Source: Acutalibacter muris (GTDB lineage: Bacteria; Bacillota; Clostridia; Oscillospirales; Acutalibacteraceae). Taken from it: a DNA stretch of 64,000 nt. The translations under genes and the position numbers were made by a program. Of the stretch, positions 7,511-15,713 are shown piece by piece. The stretch is from the NCBI RefSeq assembly GCF_002201475.1, contig NZ_CP021422.1:806001-870000 (forward strand). The letters run 5' to 3'. A model generated the notes under the pieces. The model was not told where the DNA came from. It saw only the letters and a list, made by a program, of their open reading frames with translations, and did no database searches. Numbering within the stretch: the first letter of the stretch is position 1; the number at the start of each line of letters is the position of its first letter.

Positions 7511-8812
7511 ATGGAACGCTACTATCAACCCGAGATCGAATGTGCCCCAAGAGAGCAGATCAAGGCCCTCCAGGACGAGCGCTTGGTTAAGCAGGTGAAG
7601 CACGTCTGGGACAAGGTGCCGTACTATAGGAAAAAGATGGAGGAAAAGGGGGTCACGCCGGAGGACATCAGGTCCAGTGACGACCTTTATAAACTCCCCT
7701 TCTTATCTAAGGCCGACCTGCGCGAGGCCTATCCCTATGGGCTTATGGGCAAGCCGCTGAAGGACTGCGTGCGCATACAGTCCACCTCGGGCACTACCGG
7801 CAAGCGGGTAGTGGCCTTCTATACCCAGCACGACCTTGACCTTTGGGAGGACTGCTGCGCCAGGGCAATTATGGCGGCGGGGGGCACCAACGAGGACGTG
7901 TGCCAGGTGAGCTATGGCTATGGGCTCTTTACCGGCGGGCCCGGGCTAAACGGCGGCTCTCATAAGGTGGGGTGCCTTACGATACCCACCAGCTCCGGGA
8001 ATACGGAGCGACAGATAATGTTCATACAGGACCTCAGCGCCACCATACTCTGCTGCACGCCCTCTTATGCGGCGTACATAGGCGAGACCATGAAGGAGAT
8101 GGGGCTGACTCCGGAGGAGATACCGCTGAAGGCGGGTATCTTCGGGGCGGAGGCCTGGAGCCAGGAGATGCGCCGGGACATTGAGAACACCCTGGGCATA
8201 AAGGCCTATGACATCTATGGCCTTACGGAGCTCTCCGGGCCCGGGGTGTCCTTCGAGTGCTCGGCCCAGACCGGGATGCATATCAACGAGGACCACTTTA
8301 TAGCTGAGATAATTGACCCGGAGACCGGCGAGGTGCTCCCGGAGGGGAGCCAGGGCGAGCTGGTGTTCACCTCCATCACCAAGGAGGCTTTCCCGCTCTT
8401 ACGCTACCGTACAAGGGACATCTGCACCCTGACCCGGGAGCCCTGCCCCTGTGGGCGCACCCATGTGAAGATGACAAAGCCTCAGGGCCGCACGGATGAT
8501 ATGCTGATAATCCGTGGCGTGAATGTGTTCCCCTCTCAGATAGAGACGGTGCTTTTGAACCATGGATACCCGGCCAACTACCAGATTATTGTGGACAGAG
8601 TAAAGAATACTGACACCCTGGACGTGCAGGTGGAGATGACCCCGGAGATGTTCACGGACAATCTGGGCGATATTTCAGAGCGTCAGAAGGAGCTGATGGA
8701 GGGACTTCGTTCCATGCTGGGCCTGACGGCCAAGGTCACACTGGTGGCGCCGAAGTCCATCGTCAGAAGCGAGGGCAAGGCGGTAAGAGTCATTGACAAG
8801 AGGAAAATCTGA
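7511..8812 (+). CDS. paaK: Phenylacetate-CoA ligase-type enzyme
   Basis: A PaaK-family adenylate-forming ligase of 433 residues. It has the P-loop STSGTTGKRVV near residue 92, YDIYGLTELSGPG near 234 and the hinge/C-terminal region GRTDDMLIIRGVNVFPSQIE near 329, all typical of PaaK. Beside iorAB such ligases interconvert aryl-acetates and aryl-acetyl-CoA. In a fermenter the direction could be CoA recycling or, with AMP/PPi, energy conservation; this is inference. Cysteines in CTLTREPCPCGRTH form the usual PaaK metal-binding cluster. The symbol is used for the family; the true acid substrate is not determined. Confidence 0.92.
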   Translation: MERYYQPEIECAPREQIKALQDERLVKQVKHVWDKVPYYRKKMEEKGVTPEDIRSSDDLYKLPFLSKADLREAYPYGLMGKPLKDCVRIQSTSGTTGKRVVAFYTQHDLDLWEDCCARAIMAAGGTNEDVCQVSYGYGLFTGGPGLNGGSHKVGCLTIPTSSGNTERQIMFIQDLSATILCCTPSYAAYIGETMKEMGLTPEEIPLKAGIFGAEAWSQEMRRDIENTLGIKAYDIYGLTELSGPGVSFECSAQTGMHINEDHFIAEIIDPETGEVLPEGSQGELVFTSITKEAFPLLRYRTRDICTLTREPCPCGRTHVKMTKPQGRTDDMLIIRGVNVFPSQIETVLLNHGYPANYQIIVDRVKNTDTLDVQVEMTPEMFTDNLGDISERQKELMEGLRSMLGLTAKVTLVAPKSIVRSEGKAVRVIDKRKI

Positions 8813-8825
8813 GGAGGGATAAGCT

Positions 8826-9260
8826 ATGACAGTGAATCAGATATCCGTTTTCCTGGAAAACCGGCCGGGGACGCTGACGAACATGACGGCGCTGCTGGCG
8901 GAGAACGGCATAGATATGCGGGCCTTGAGCCTTGCGGAAACCAACGACTTCGGTATTGTGCGGATAATCGTTGACGACGTGTACAAGGCGGCGACGGTTT
9001 TAAAGGACGGCGGTTTCGTCCACAAGCTGACCCCCGTGCTGGCGGTGCTGATACCCGACGAGCCGGGGGGGCTGCACCGGGTGCTGGAGGTGCTTACCGA
9101 GGCCGGGGTCAACGTGGAGTATATGTACGCCTTTCTTGGGGGCGGGGACGTGGACCACGCCTATATGATATTCCGGGTGCAGGACACCAAGGCGGCAGGA
9201 GCGGCCCTGGCGGCAAAGGGTATCAAGCTTGTGTCCCAAGACAATATTTCAGGTATATAA
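8826..9260 (+). CDS. Tandem ACT-domain protein
   Basis: A 144-residue protein made of two ACT domains (residues about 1-70 and 71-144), each with the beta-alpha-beta start (QISVFLENRPGTL; LAVLIPDEPGGLHRVLEVL). Stand-alone double-ACT proteins next to PaaK and Ior genes are a recurring arrangement and probably sense aromatic amino acids, modulating the neighbouring enzymes. GAGGAGG precedes the ATG. The gene ends the operon; a strong terminator follows within five bases of the stop. Confidence 0.9.
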   Translation: MTVNQISVFLENRPGTLTNMTALLAENGIDMRALSLAETNDFGIVRIIVDDVYKAATVLKDGGFVHKLTPVLAVLIPDEPGGLHRVLEVLTEAGVNVEYMYAFLGGGDVDHAYMIFRVQDTKAAGAALAAKGIKLVSQDNISGI

Positions 9261-9264
9261 GCAG

Positions 9265-9293
9265 AAAAGCCACGGCGATAGGCCGTGGCTTTT
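9265..9293 (+). terminator. Terminator of the ior operon
   Basis: AAAAGCCACGGC and GCCGTGGCTTTT form a perfect 12-base-pair stem with a five-base loop, and the T-run is part of the stem. Confidence 0.9.
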
Positions 9294-9425
9294 GACATTT
9301 TCGCCAAGGGAACTGAGCAGAGCGATAATGCTTCACTTTACAGATGTCAGGGTAGAAAGCATTGGGGAAATATGATAAAATGTTTTGGAACTGATTATGG
9401 TGTTGGGCCGGAGGGGGGAGTTGGC

Positions 9426-10562
9426 GTGAGACGGATCATAGTCCTCTTTGCGGCGCTGGCAGCCCTCTGGTTCCTGCCGGCGGAAGGTCATGCTCTGGGA
9501 TTCGAGGTATCAGGCAGCCAGGAGGGGGAGGGCCTGGAGGTACAGGTGGAGTATGACGGGACTTATGGCAGGGTAAACGCCTGTGTGTTCCGTGTATCCT
9601 TTGAGCCGGGATTGATGGATTTTGTGGGGACACAGGAGGTAAGCGGCGGGTATTTGGTAAACACTATTGAGGGGAGCACATTGCGGGCTGTATACTCCTC
9701 CTATACGGACGGCAGCGGGCTGGAGTCGGTGAGCTTTGAGTTTAAGGCGCGCAAGACGGCGGATATCACAACCACCAGGGTGGAGGTATATGTGGAGCAG
9801 GTGGCCGCCCAAAAGGAGGTGCCGGAGATACCGCCGGTAAGTGTGGAGTATGAGGAGAGGCCGCCGGCCAGCAGCGAGGCGAAGCTGCTGGCCCTTAACC
9901 CTGACAGTGGGGAGCTGGAGCCGGAATTCTCACCGGACATTACAGAGTATGAAATGTCGGTGCCCTATTCTGTGACGGAAATGAGTTTTGGGATATCGGC
10001 TTCGCCCGGGGCCAGGGTCAGCGTGAACAGGAGAAATCTGGGCTCCGGCGGCAGCGATACGCTGTTTAGGCTGACAGTGACCGCAGAGGACGGTGTAACA
10101 AAGCAGGTATATACAGTAAATGTTCACAGAGGGGAGTATATCGCTCCGACCCCGAAGCCCACCGCGACCCCGAAGCCTAGTCCAACCCCGAAACCCACTG
10201 CTGTGCCGAAGGCTGAAAAGACAGCAGAACCTGACGCCACGCCGAAAGCCACGAAGACGCCAAAGCCCACGGCCACACCAAAGGCCGCAAAGACTCCTAA
10301 GCCCACTGCCAGCCCAAAGGCAGGGAGTACCCCGGCTGCTTTCGCTGCCAGCGGGCCGGGAGAAGCTGGCGGTGCGGACAGCGCTCCGCTGACGGAGGTG
10401 GTCACCATTGAAAGGGAGGGCGTGAGCACCTTTGACAGGCTGGCGGCCCTTGGAGGCGTATTTGCGGCTGTTTTAGGCGCGGCCGCGGTGGGGACCTTTG
10501 TGTATGAGAAGCTGAGCCGCCGGAGAGAGGAGCAGCTGAAGGGCGGCAGGAGACGGAAATAA
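9426..10562 (+). CDS. Membrane-anchored surface protein with cohesin-like and cadherin-like domains
   Basis: A 378-residue exported protein. The GTG start follows GGAGGGGGGA; an upstream in-frame start falls inside the previous terminator and was rejected. An N-terminal signal peptide (RRIIVLFAALAALWFLPAEGHA) is followed by a beta-rich domain resembling cohesins (residues about 25-140). Next comes a cadherin-like beta-sandwich repeat (LLALNPDSGELEPEFSPDI onward, about 150-235), a Thr/Pro/Lys spacer with TPKPT units (about 240-305), and a C-terminal membrane helix with an Arg/Lys tail. This layout suits a protein standing off the cell wall, but no binding partner or dockerin is visible. Function unknown. 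Confidence 0.75.
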   Translation: MRRIIVLFAALAALWFLPAEGHALGFEVSGSQEGEGLEVQVEYDGTYGRVNACVFRVSFEPGLMDFVGTQEVSGGYLVNTIEGSTLRAVYSSYTDGSGLESVSFEFKARKTADITTTRVEVYVEQVAAQKEVPEIPPVSVEYEERPPASSEAKLLALNPDSGELEPEFSPDITEYEMSVPYSVTEMSFGISASPGARVSVNRRNLGSGGSDTLFRLTVTAEDGVTKQVYTVNVHRGEYIAPTPKPTATPKPSPTPKPTAVPKAEKTAEPDATPKATKTPKPTATPKAAKTPKPTASPKAGSTPAAFAASGPGEAGGADSAPLTEVVTIEREGVSTFDRLAALGGVFAAVLGAAAVGTFVYEKLSRRREEQLKGGRRRK

Positions 10563-10592
10563 AAGTTCCCCGGCAAAGCCGGGGAACTTTTT
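10561..10592. terminator. Bidirectional terminator between convergent genes
   Basis: AAAAGTTCCCCGGC and GCCGGGGAACTTTTT form a perfect 14-base-pair stem with a three-base loop and T-runs on both strands. It separates the surface-protein gene from the ACP gene. Confidence 0.92.
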
Positions 10593-10600
10593 GTGTTGAT

Positions 10601-10846
10601 TCAGCGCTTGGCGCGCTCCATAACTATCCGGGCCATCTCGCCCACGTTCTTCATGGAGGATATCTCGCCCATTTTGAACTTCATGCGGAACTCCCGCTCT
10701 ACGGCGGATATCAGGGTGATGTGCTCAAGGCTGTCCCAGTCGTCGATATCATCGGCGGTGGTATTGGGAGTGACGCGGATAGTCTCGTCGTCGAACACAT
10801 CACGGAACACCCGGTTCAGCCTGTCGAATACTTCTCTCTGGTCCAT
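10601..10846 (-). CDS. Acyl carrier protein (discrete, acylation-cluster type)
   Basis: An 81-residue acidic carrier protein with the phosphopantetheine attachment serine in DDWDSLEHI (Ser39 region), matching the DSL motif of ACPs. It differs from a fatty-acid AcpP in its neighbourhood: it lies 20 bases downstream of a DHHW gene and in one transcript with an MBOAT gene. By analogy to DltC, it probably presents an acyl or aminoacyl group for transfer across the membrane. The cargo is unknown, and no adenylation (DltA-like) gene is adjacent. Confidence 0.85.
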   Translation of the reverse strand: MDQREVFDRLNRVFRDVFDDETIRVTPNTTADDIDDWDSLEHITLISAVEREFRMKFKMGEISSMKNVGEMARIVMERAKR

Positions 10847-10866
10847 CTGCTATGCCTCCTTTCCTG

Positions 10867-12408
10867 TCATTCTGCCGCCGGCGGCGCGGTGGTGGGGCCG
10901 GGCTGGGGGTATGGGTCGGTAACGGTCTCGCCGGCGTTTTGGTCTATAAGGGTCTGAATATGTCCGGCGTTTTCGCCCACCACGGAGAAGGCCGAGACGG
11001 TAAAGACTACGTCGGTTATGCCCAGGTCACGTATCATACTGACTAAATTCCGCTCCATATAGCGGATATCCGCCACGTATATTTCACCGAAGGAACTGGT
11101 ATAGAAGGGGACGGTGGCGTTGCCGTAACTGTCCTTCATTATCAGGAGCTTGCGGCCGTTCTGTACCTCAGTGGTCACCTTGACGATATACTGGTCGCTG
11201 CCAAGGTACACCACATAGGGGTCCTCGGGTATCTCCGCCCCAAAGAGGTCGTCGTCGTCCCAGGCGAAGCTGAAGTCCTGGTTATAGTATACCGCCGAGT
11301 AGGGCACGCCGGGGAGGTAGTAGGTAAAGTCCTCGGGGTCACTTAGAAGGTCGGCGGACTTGGACCAGGCGTACATGGTGCCCATGGAGTTTTCGATCTT
11401 TTTGGAGGTATAGGAGCCGATATCAGCGAAGGGGACCCCGGCGGCGCTGGCAAAGGCTTCGGCCGCGTAGTAGGCACCCAGGGGCTGCCAGTGGTGATCG
11501 GTGCGGCAGTAGATGGGCTCCTCCGCGTGAGCCGCCAGGGCGGCGCAGACATTCAGGGGCGTTATACCGGAGCCAAGCTTTGCGTGCACGTTGTCAAAGC
11601 ACTGGGACTGGTCCGCCACGTACTCCTTATACTCCTTTGGTGTATAGAACTGGCAGGGGAGAGGGGCGGGCATGGACCAGATATTTACGGAGGGGTCCAC
11701 CTTCGAGCGCAGGTCGTTAAGGGCCGAGGCGTAGGAATCGCCGCCGCCCCCGGCGAACATCTCCATGCCCCGCCAGTGGCCGTCCTGCTTGATTATCATG
11801 ATGTTCTCGATGATATCCCTCTGCTCCACGGCCCCGTTGGGGAAGGGGTCGGCGGTGGGGGCGGGGAGGTTGGAGGCGTCTGGGGTCATGTTCCTGCCTG
11901 CGGCTCCCGCCGGCAGGGGGGCTCCGGCAGTGCCGGGGCTGTTATTATCAGCGCCGCTGTTTACGGGGGCCGGGGTGGGGCCCTCCGCAGGGGCGCGGTC
12001 CTGTATTTTGTCTATCTTGCCTACGAACTGCACTGAATCCTCGGACTTTGGCAGGCCGAAAAGGCGCTTGAAGCTGTTGCCCAGGTTCTTCAGGCCGTCG
12101 TGGTTCGGCACGGTGTCGTCATACCAGGTGGCGACGCCGGCAGTGAAATCACCGGAAAAATAGCTCTCCAGGGTGAACTTTGGGAAAGTGGCCAAATCCC
12201 GCTTCTCTATCAGGGATTTGGTGGAGCGGGGCAGTACCAGGAGCAGCGCCGATGTAAGGGCAAAGGCCAAAAGGAGTACCGCAAGGCAGATAATGGAGAG
12301 CCGGCTGCATAAGAGGGCGCGCCGGTCCACCCTGCGGCGGCGGGGCTGTGGCTGAGTCCGCGGACGGGGGTCCGGCTCGCGGATATGCTTTATCTCGGGA
12401 TTTTCCAC
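10867..12408 (-). CDS. DHHW/AlgX-type extracellular acyltransferase
   Basis: A 513-residue protein with a basic cytoplasmic N-terminus, one membrane helix (ICLAVLLLAFALTSALLLVL, residues about 39-60), a low-complexity Pro/Ala segment (about 150-190) and an SGNH-fold extracellular domain. Catalytic signatures are TDHHWQPLG near 310 and KDSYGN near 425, the Asp/His and Ser elements of the DHHW/AlgJ-AlgX family. Such proteins take an acyl group passed by an MBOAT partner and transfer it to a surface glycan. It is 35 bases downstream of the MBOAT gene and 20 before the ACP gene. The target polymer is not determinable. Confidence 0.85.
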   Translation of the reverse strand: MENPEIKHIREPDPRPRTQPQPRRRRVDRRALLCSRLSIICLAVLLLAFALTSALLLVLPRSTKSLIEKRDLATFPKFTLESYFSGDFTAGVATWYDDTVPNHDGLKNLGNSFKRLFGLPKSEDSVQFVGKIDKIQDRAPAEGPTPAPVNSGADNNSPGTAGAPLPAGAAGRNMTPDASNLPAPTADPFPNGAVEQRDIIENIMIIKQDGHWRGMEMFAGGGGDSYASALNDLRSKVDPSVNIWSMPAPLPCQFYTPKEYKEYVADQSQCFDNVHAKLGSGITPLNVCAALAAHAEEPIYCRTDHHWQPLGAYYAAEAFASAAGVPFADIGSYTSKKIENSMGTMYAWSKSADLLSDPEDFTYYLPGVPYSAVYYNQDFSFAWDDDDLFGAEIPEDPYVVYLGSDQYIVKVTTEVQNGRKLLIMKDSYGNATVPFYTSSFGEIYVADIRYMERNLVSMIRDLGITDVVFTVSAFSVVGENAGHIQTLIDQNAGETVTDPYPQPGPTTAPPAAE

Positions 12409-12443
12409 TTTGAGGTCACCTTGCTTTCATTTTGGTAATGGAT

Positions 12444-13865
12444 TCAGAAGCGCCAATAAAGGAACACATTGTTGGTGGCGTCCACCAGCAGGATACTGAC
12501 AAGGGCCAAAAGGCCCATGCAGGCGATAAGGGAGCCCGCCCGGCCGGCTATATACAGGGAGTCGCTGGGGGAGTCCAGAAAGAAGCTCTTTATTTTGGGC
12601 AGCACAGGCAGGCTGCATACTATGGATACGGCGATAAGGAACAGGTTATTCTGGAAGGAGGCCCAGGTGATGGGGTCGAAGAAGGGGGCCGCGCCGGTGA
12701 TAGCGCCCAGGCCAAAGATATTGCGGAAGAACAGGCCCAGCTGGGAGAGGTCCTCGAAGTAGAAGATGCCGAAGCCGATGATTATCACCAGCTTTGAATA
12801 GATATGCTTCCACCAGAGGGGCCACTTTTTTATGCGCTTCTTCCCCAGCTTCTGCTCGAAGAAGATAAAGCAGCCGAAGTATAGGCCCCAGAGGATATAG
12901 TTCCAGGCCGCGCCGTGCCAGACACCGGTGCAGAACCATACCAGGAACAGGCTGAGATACTTGCGGTTTTTGCCGAAAATGGGCACGTAGAGCAGATAGT
13001 CCCGGAAGAAGGAGCCGAGAGAGATATGCCAGCGCTGCCAGAACTCGGCGATGGTTTTGCAGGCGAAGGGGTGGGTGAAGTTCTCGTCAAAGTGGAAGCC
13101 GAATATGCGGCCAAGGCCGATGGCGATGTCGGAATAGCCGGAGAAGTCGAAGTAGACATAGAGGGAGTAGACTATCACCGTGTACCAGGTGCCGAGGAAC
13201 GAGAGGGTGGAGATATCCTTGCCGAAGAAGGAGTCCACTATCACCCAGAGGTTGTTGGCCAGTATCACCTTTTTCGACAGGCCAACTATCACCCGGAGGG
13301 CTCCCTCGCAAAGATCGGTGGCGTTGACAGAGCGGGACTCTATCTCGTCCTCTACCACGCTGTAGCGCACGATGGGGCCGGCTATCAGCTGGGGGAAGAG
13401 GGAGAGGTAGAGTAAGAAGCGGGAGTAGCGGCGCTGGACCTTTACAGTTTCCCAGTAGCAGTCCAGGATATAGGAGATGGCCTGGAAGGTGAAGAAGCTG
13501 ATGCCAATGGGCAGACGCATCTTGGGCACAGGGAGGGCGAGACCCGTAAGGCCGTTCAGGTTCTCCACGAGGAAGCCGCTGTACTTGAAAACCACCAACA
13601 GGGCTATATCGATTATTATGCCCAGGGCCACAAAGAGCCTGGCCCGGCCGGTGGCGCGGTTCTTCCCGATAAGTATGCCTATGGACCAGTTCAGGAAGGA
13701 GCTGAATACCAGCAGGATTATCCATAGGGGTTCGCCCCAGGCGTAGAATATCAGGGAAAAGACGATGAGCACCACATTCTTTGCGGGCAGGGTCTTTGCC
13801 ATGAAGTAGCATATAAAGCATAGGGGCAGGAATATGTAGATGAAGAAAAGGTCTGCAAATACCAA
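12444..13865 (-). CDS. MBOAT family O-acyltransferase (AlgI/DltB-like)
   Basis: A polytopic membrane protein of 473 residues with about ten helices and the MBOAT signature: FWQRWHISLGSFFRDY near residue 270 and the catalytic histidine in GVWHGAAWNYILWG near 315. It would receive an acyl group from the adjacent carrier protein and hand it outward to the DHHW protein. The order MBOAT-DHHW-ACP recalls DltB-DltD-DltC without DltA. The start ATG has an AGGAG upstream. The family call is firm; the modified polymer (teichoic acid, peptidoglycan or exopolysaccharide) is open. Confidence 0.92.
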   Translation of the reverse strand: MVFADLFFIYIFLPLCFICYFMAKTLPAKNVVLIVFSLIFYAWGEPLWIILLVFSSFLNWSIGILIGKNRATGRARLFVALGIIIDIALLVVFKYSGFLVENLNGLTGLALPVPKMRLPIGISFFTFQAISYILDCYWETVKVQRRYSRFLLYLSLFPQLIAGPIVRYSVVEDEIESRSVNATDLCEGALRVIVGLSKKVILANNLWVIVDSFFGKDISTLSFLGTWYTVIVYSLYVYFDFSGYSDIAIGLGRIFGFHFDENFTHPFACKTIAEFWQRWHISLGSFFRDYLLYVPIFGKNRKYLSLFLVWFCTGVWHGAAWNYILWGLYFGCFIFFEQKLGKKRIKKWPLWWKHIYSKLVIIIGFGIFYFEDLSQLGLFFRNIFGLGAITGAAPFFDPITWASFQNNLFLIAVSIVCSLPVLPKIKSFFLDSPSDSLYIAGRAGSLIACMGLLALVSILLVDATNNVFLYWRF

Positions 13866-13894
13866 TTAGGACAGCTCCTCTTACAGTTTTTGGG

Positions 13895-14734
13895 TCAAAG
13901 CTTTCTTATGCGGGACGGGCCGTCCCCACGGCGGGCGGATTTCACAATTATGGGGGTGTGGCTCTCGTGGCGCAGCACGTTGGTGCGCGGCGGGGTCACA
14001 AGGGGCGCGTGCCGGTGGACGCCCCGGCGGGGGCTATACCTGCGGCTCTGGCGGCCGGACAGGAGGAACACGGCGATACAGAGGACCGCCACTGCCCCGG
14101 CCCCAAGGGCTACCCAAAGAAGGACGGGAACGCCGTCGTCTTTTTTGGGCGCGGGCTTTGCGGAGACCGGCTGGCTCCCGGAGGAGACGGCGAAGGTCTC
14201 CGCCTGGCTTGCGGCTTCGGTGATGAATTTTGACACCCCCGCGTCGTAGGAGCCGGCGCTGAAGTCCGGCTCCAGCTGTGCGTCCAGCAGGGACTTTAGG
14301 AGATCTGTGGTGAAGTGGGACAAAAGCCCTTCTCCGGCCACGGCTATGTAGTCGCCGTCTGAGACGGACAAGGCCAGGAGCAGGCCCCGGCCCTCGGCCC
14401 CGCCCACCTGCCAGGACTGCATCACAGAGCGCAGGTACTCCACCCGCTGAGTATAGCCGGTGACGGGAAGGGTATCCATGGTGAGGACCACCAGCTGGAT
14501 AGAATGGGGGGCAAGAGCGGCGTTTTTGGTGAGGATAAGGGAGCGGGTCTCTTCGCTCAACAGGTTTGCCTGATCGTTATAGTAGAAATCCGTACTGGCC
14601 TCGGGAACTTCGGGCGAGGCCTCGGCACGGGCGGGAATTGCCACCCCACAATATAAAGACGGCAAAAGCATAAGGGTGGTCACAAATAAAAGGGAAATAA
14701 ACCGAAAAAATTTTTTCTGTGGGATGAGCTTCAT
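13895..14734 (-). CDS. TPM-domain membrane protein
   Basis: A 279-residue exported protein with a signal peptide (residues 1-36, basic MKLIPQKK then hydrophobic), then a TPM domain (about 45-190) recognisable by YYNDQANLLSEETRSLI and GGAEGRGLLLALSVSDGDY. A membrane helix follows (about 205-227) with an Arg/Ser-rich cytoplasmic tail. TPM domains occur in photosystem-repair phosphatases and many bacterial membrane-associated proteins. It is 29 bases upstream of the MBOAT gene, so it probably heads the same operon and may act at the membrane in envelope quality control. Specific function unknown. Confidence 0.85.
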   Translation of the reverse strand: MKLIPQKKFFRFISLLFVTTLMLLPSLYCGVAIPARAEASPEVPEASTDFYYNDQANLLSEETRSLILTKNAALAPHSIQLVVLTMDTLPVTGYTQRVEYLRSVMQSWQVGGAEGRGLLLALSVSDGDYIAVAGEGLLSHFTTDLLKSLLDAQLEPDFSAGSYDAGVSKFITEAASQAETFAVSSGSQPVSAKPAPKKDDGVPVLLWVALGAGAVAVLCIAVFLLSGRQSRRYSPRRGVHRHAPLVTPPRTNVLRHESHTPIIVKSARRGDGPSRIRKL

Positions 14735-14848
14735 AATACTCCTCCTGGGGGGCTCTGATAAGGGAACAAAGTCCCCTTATATTCTAACTCGAAATATTAA
14801 ATGTGTCAAGCTGGCATATATAGTGGAGAAAAGATGTGTGCAGACAAG

Positions 14849-14876
14849 AAAAAGCTGCCGGGTGGGACCCGGCAGC
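14849..14876 (-). terminator. Terminator after the small lipoprotein gene
   Basis: On the minus strand GCTGCCGGGT and ACCCGGCAGC form a perfect ten-base-pair stem followed by TTTTTC. It ends the metG-tatD-radical SAM-lipoprotein transcript. Confidence 0.9.
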
Positions 14877-14883
14877 AGGTTCG

Positions 14884-15000
14884 TTAAGTCAGGCTGACCC
14901 GCGTAAGGCCGCCAAGCTCGGGCCCGCCGGCGGAGGACCCGCAGGCAGACAGCAAAAAACACAGCAGCAACAGCGCCGCCAGCAGCTTTGGGATAGACAT
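14884..15000 (-). CDS. 38-residue lipoprotein-like peptide
   Basis: A short frame reading MSIPKLLAALLLLCFLLSAC and then a Gly/Ser-rich tail to TAA. It has a lysine, a hydrophobic core and a textbook lipobox LSAC with Cys20, so it is predicted to be a diacylglyceryl-anchored lipopeptide with only about 19 mature residues. An AGGAGGG ribosome site lies eight bases before the ATG, and a strong terminator follows the stop. It lies 33 bases behind the radical SAM gene in the same orientation. The signals support a real gene; its job is unknown. Confidence 0.65.
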   Translation of the reverse strand: MSIPKLLAALLLLCFLLSACGSSAGGPELGGLTRVSLT

Positions 15001-15033
15001 TGGGAAATCCCTCCTACCCCTGTAGTTTGGCTT

Positions 15034-15669
15034 TTATTCCCTAATATATTCCCGAACAAAGAAGTCCGCGCCCACGCTTTCGGCCACCTTCTGACAGGCC
15101 TCCTGCTCGGCCTTCGGCATGGTGCTCACAACGGTCATGCGTACATGGGGGACGTTGAGCACGGCGGTGCTTGTAAAGCGCAGGAGGGCCGGAAAGGCTT
15201 TAAGGCCGAAACGGCTGTGGCATATTTTGTCGTAGCCCTCGGGGGTGCTGGCGTTAAGGCTTACGGACACCGCGTCCACGCGGCCGTCCAGGTCCAGGGC
15301 GGCGTTGCGGCCGGTGATAAGGTTTGCAAGGCCGTTGGTGTTTATGCGTATGAAGTGGGAGCCGGTGGAGCGTATGTAGTCACAGAGCCACATCATATCG
15401 TCCCAGCGGCAGGCGGGCTCGCCGTAGCCGCAGAACACTATTTCCGGGTAGCGGTTCAGGTCCCGCTGCTGAAGCTGGGCACGGAATTCCTCCTTTGTGG
15501 GCTCGCCGCCCTGGTACCAGAGGTTATTGGCATAAAGGCTGCCGGAGCTGTTCTGCCGAAGGCAGAAATCGCAGCGGTTGGGACAGAGGTTAGTCATGTT
15601 GATGTACAGGTTCGCGCCGTATTCATATGTGGCGCTGGCACCGTATAGGGGGCTTATCTGGTTTTCCAT
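15034..15669 (-). CDS. TatD-associated radical SAM protein
   Basis: A 211-residue protein from the chosen ATG (AGGAG ten bases upstream; a longer TTG start is in frame but has no better ribosome site). The radical SAM cluster motif CPNRCDFC is near residue 30 (CX3CX2C), followed by FCGYGEPACRW, the GGE-like SAM-binding strand, and INTNGLANL. This size and a place directly beside tatD match the family of small radical SAM proteins linked to TatD in Firmicutes; their reaction is not established to my knowledge. The gene starts 44 bases after tatD. Confidence 0.85.
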   Translation of the reverse strand: MENQISPLYGASATYEYGANLYINMTNLCPNRCDFCLRQNSSGSLYANNLWYQGGEPTKEEFRAQLQQRDLNRYPEIVFCGYGEPACRWDDMMWLCDYIRSTGSHFIRINTNGLANLITGRNAALDLDGRVDAVSVSLNASTPEGYDKICHSRFGLKAFPALLRFTSTAVLNVPHVRMTVVSTMPKAEQEACQKVAESVGADFFVREYIRE

Positions 15670-15713
15670 TTGAGTTTTACTCCTATTGCTCCTGGGGCCC
15701 AAAGGGCCAGGTT

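Noticed and set aside
9285..9425. Longer start for the cadherin-like surface protein
   Set aside because: It would begin inside the ior terminator; the GTG at 9426 has a strong ribosome site and starts a signal peptide.
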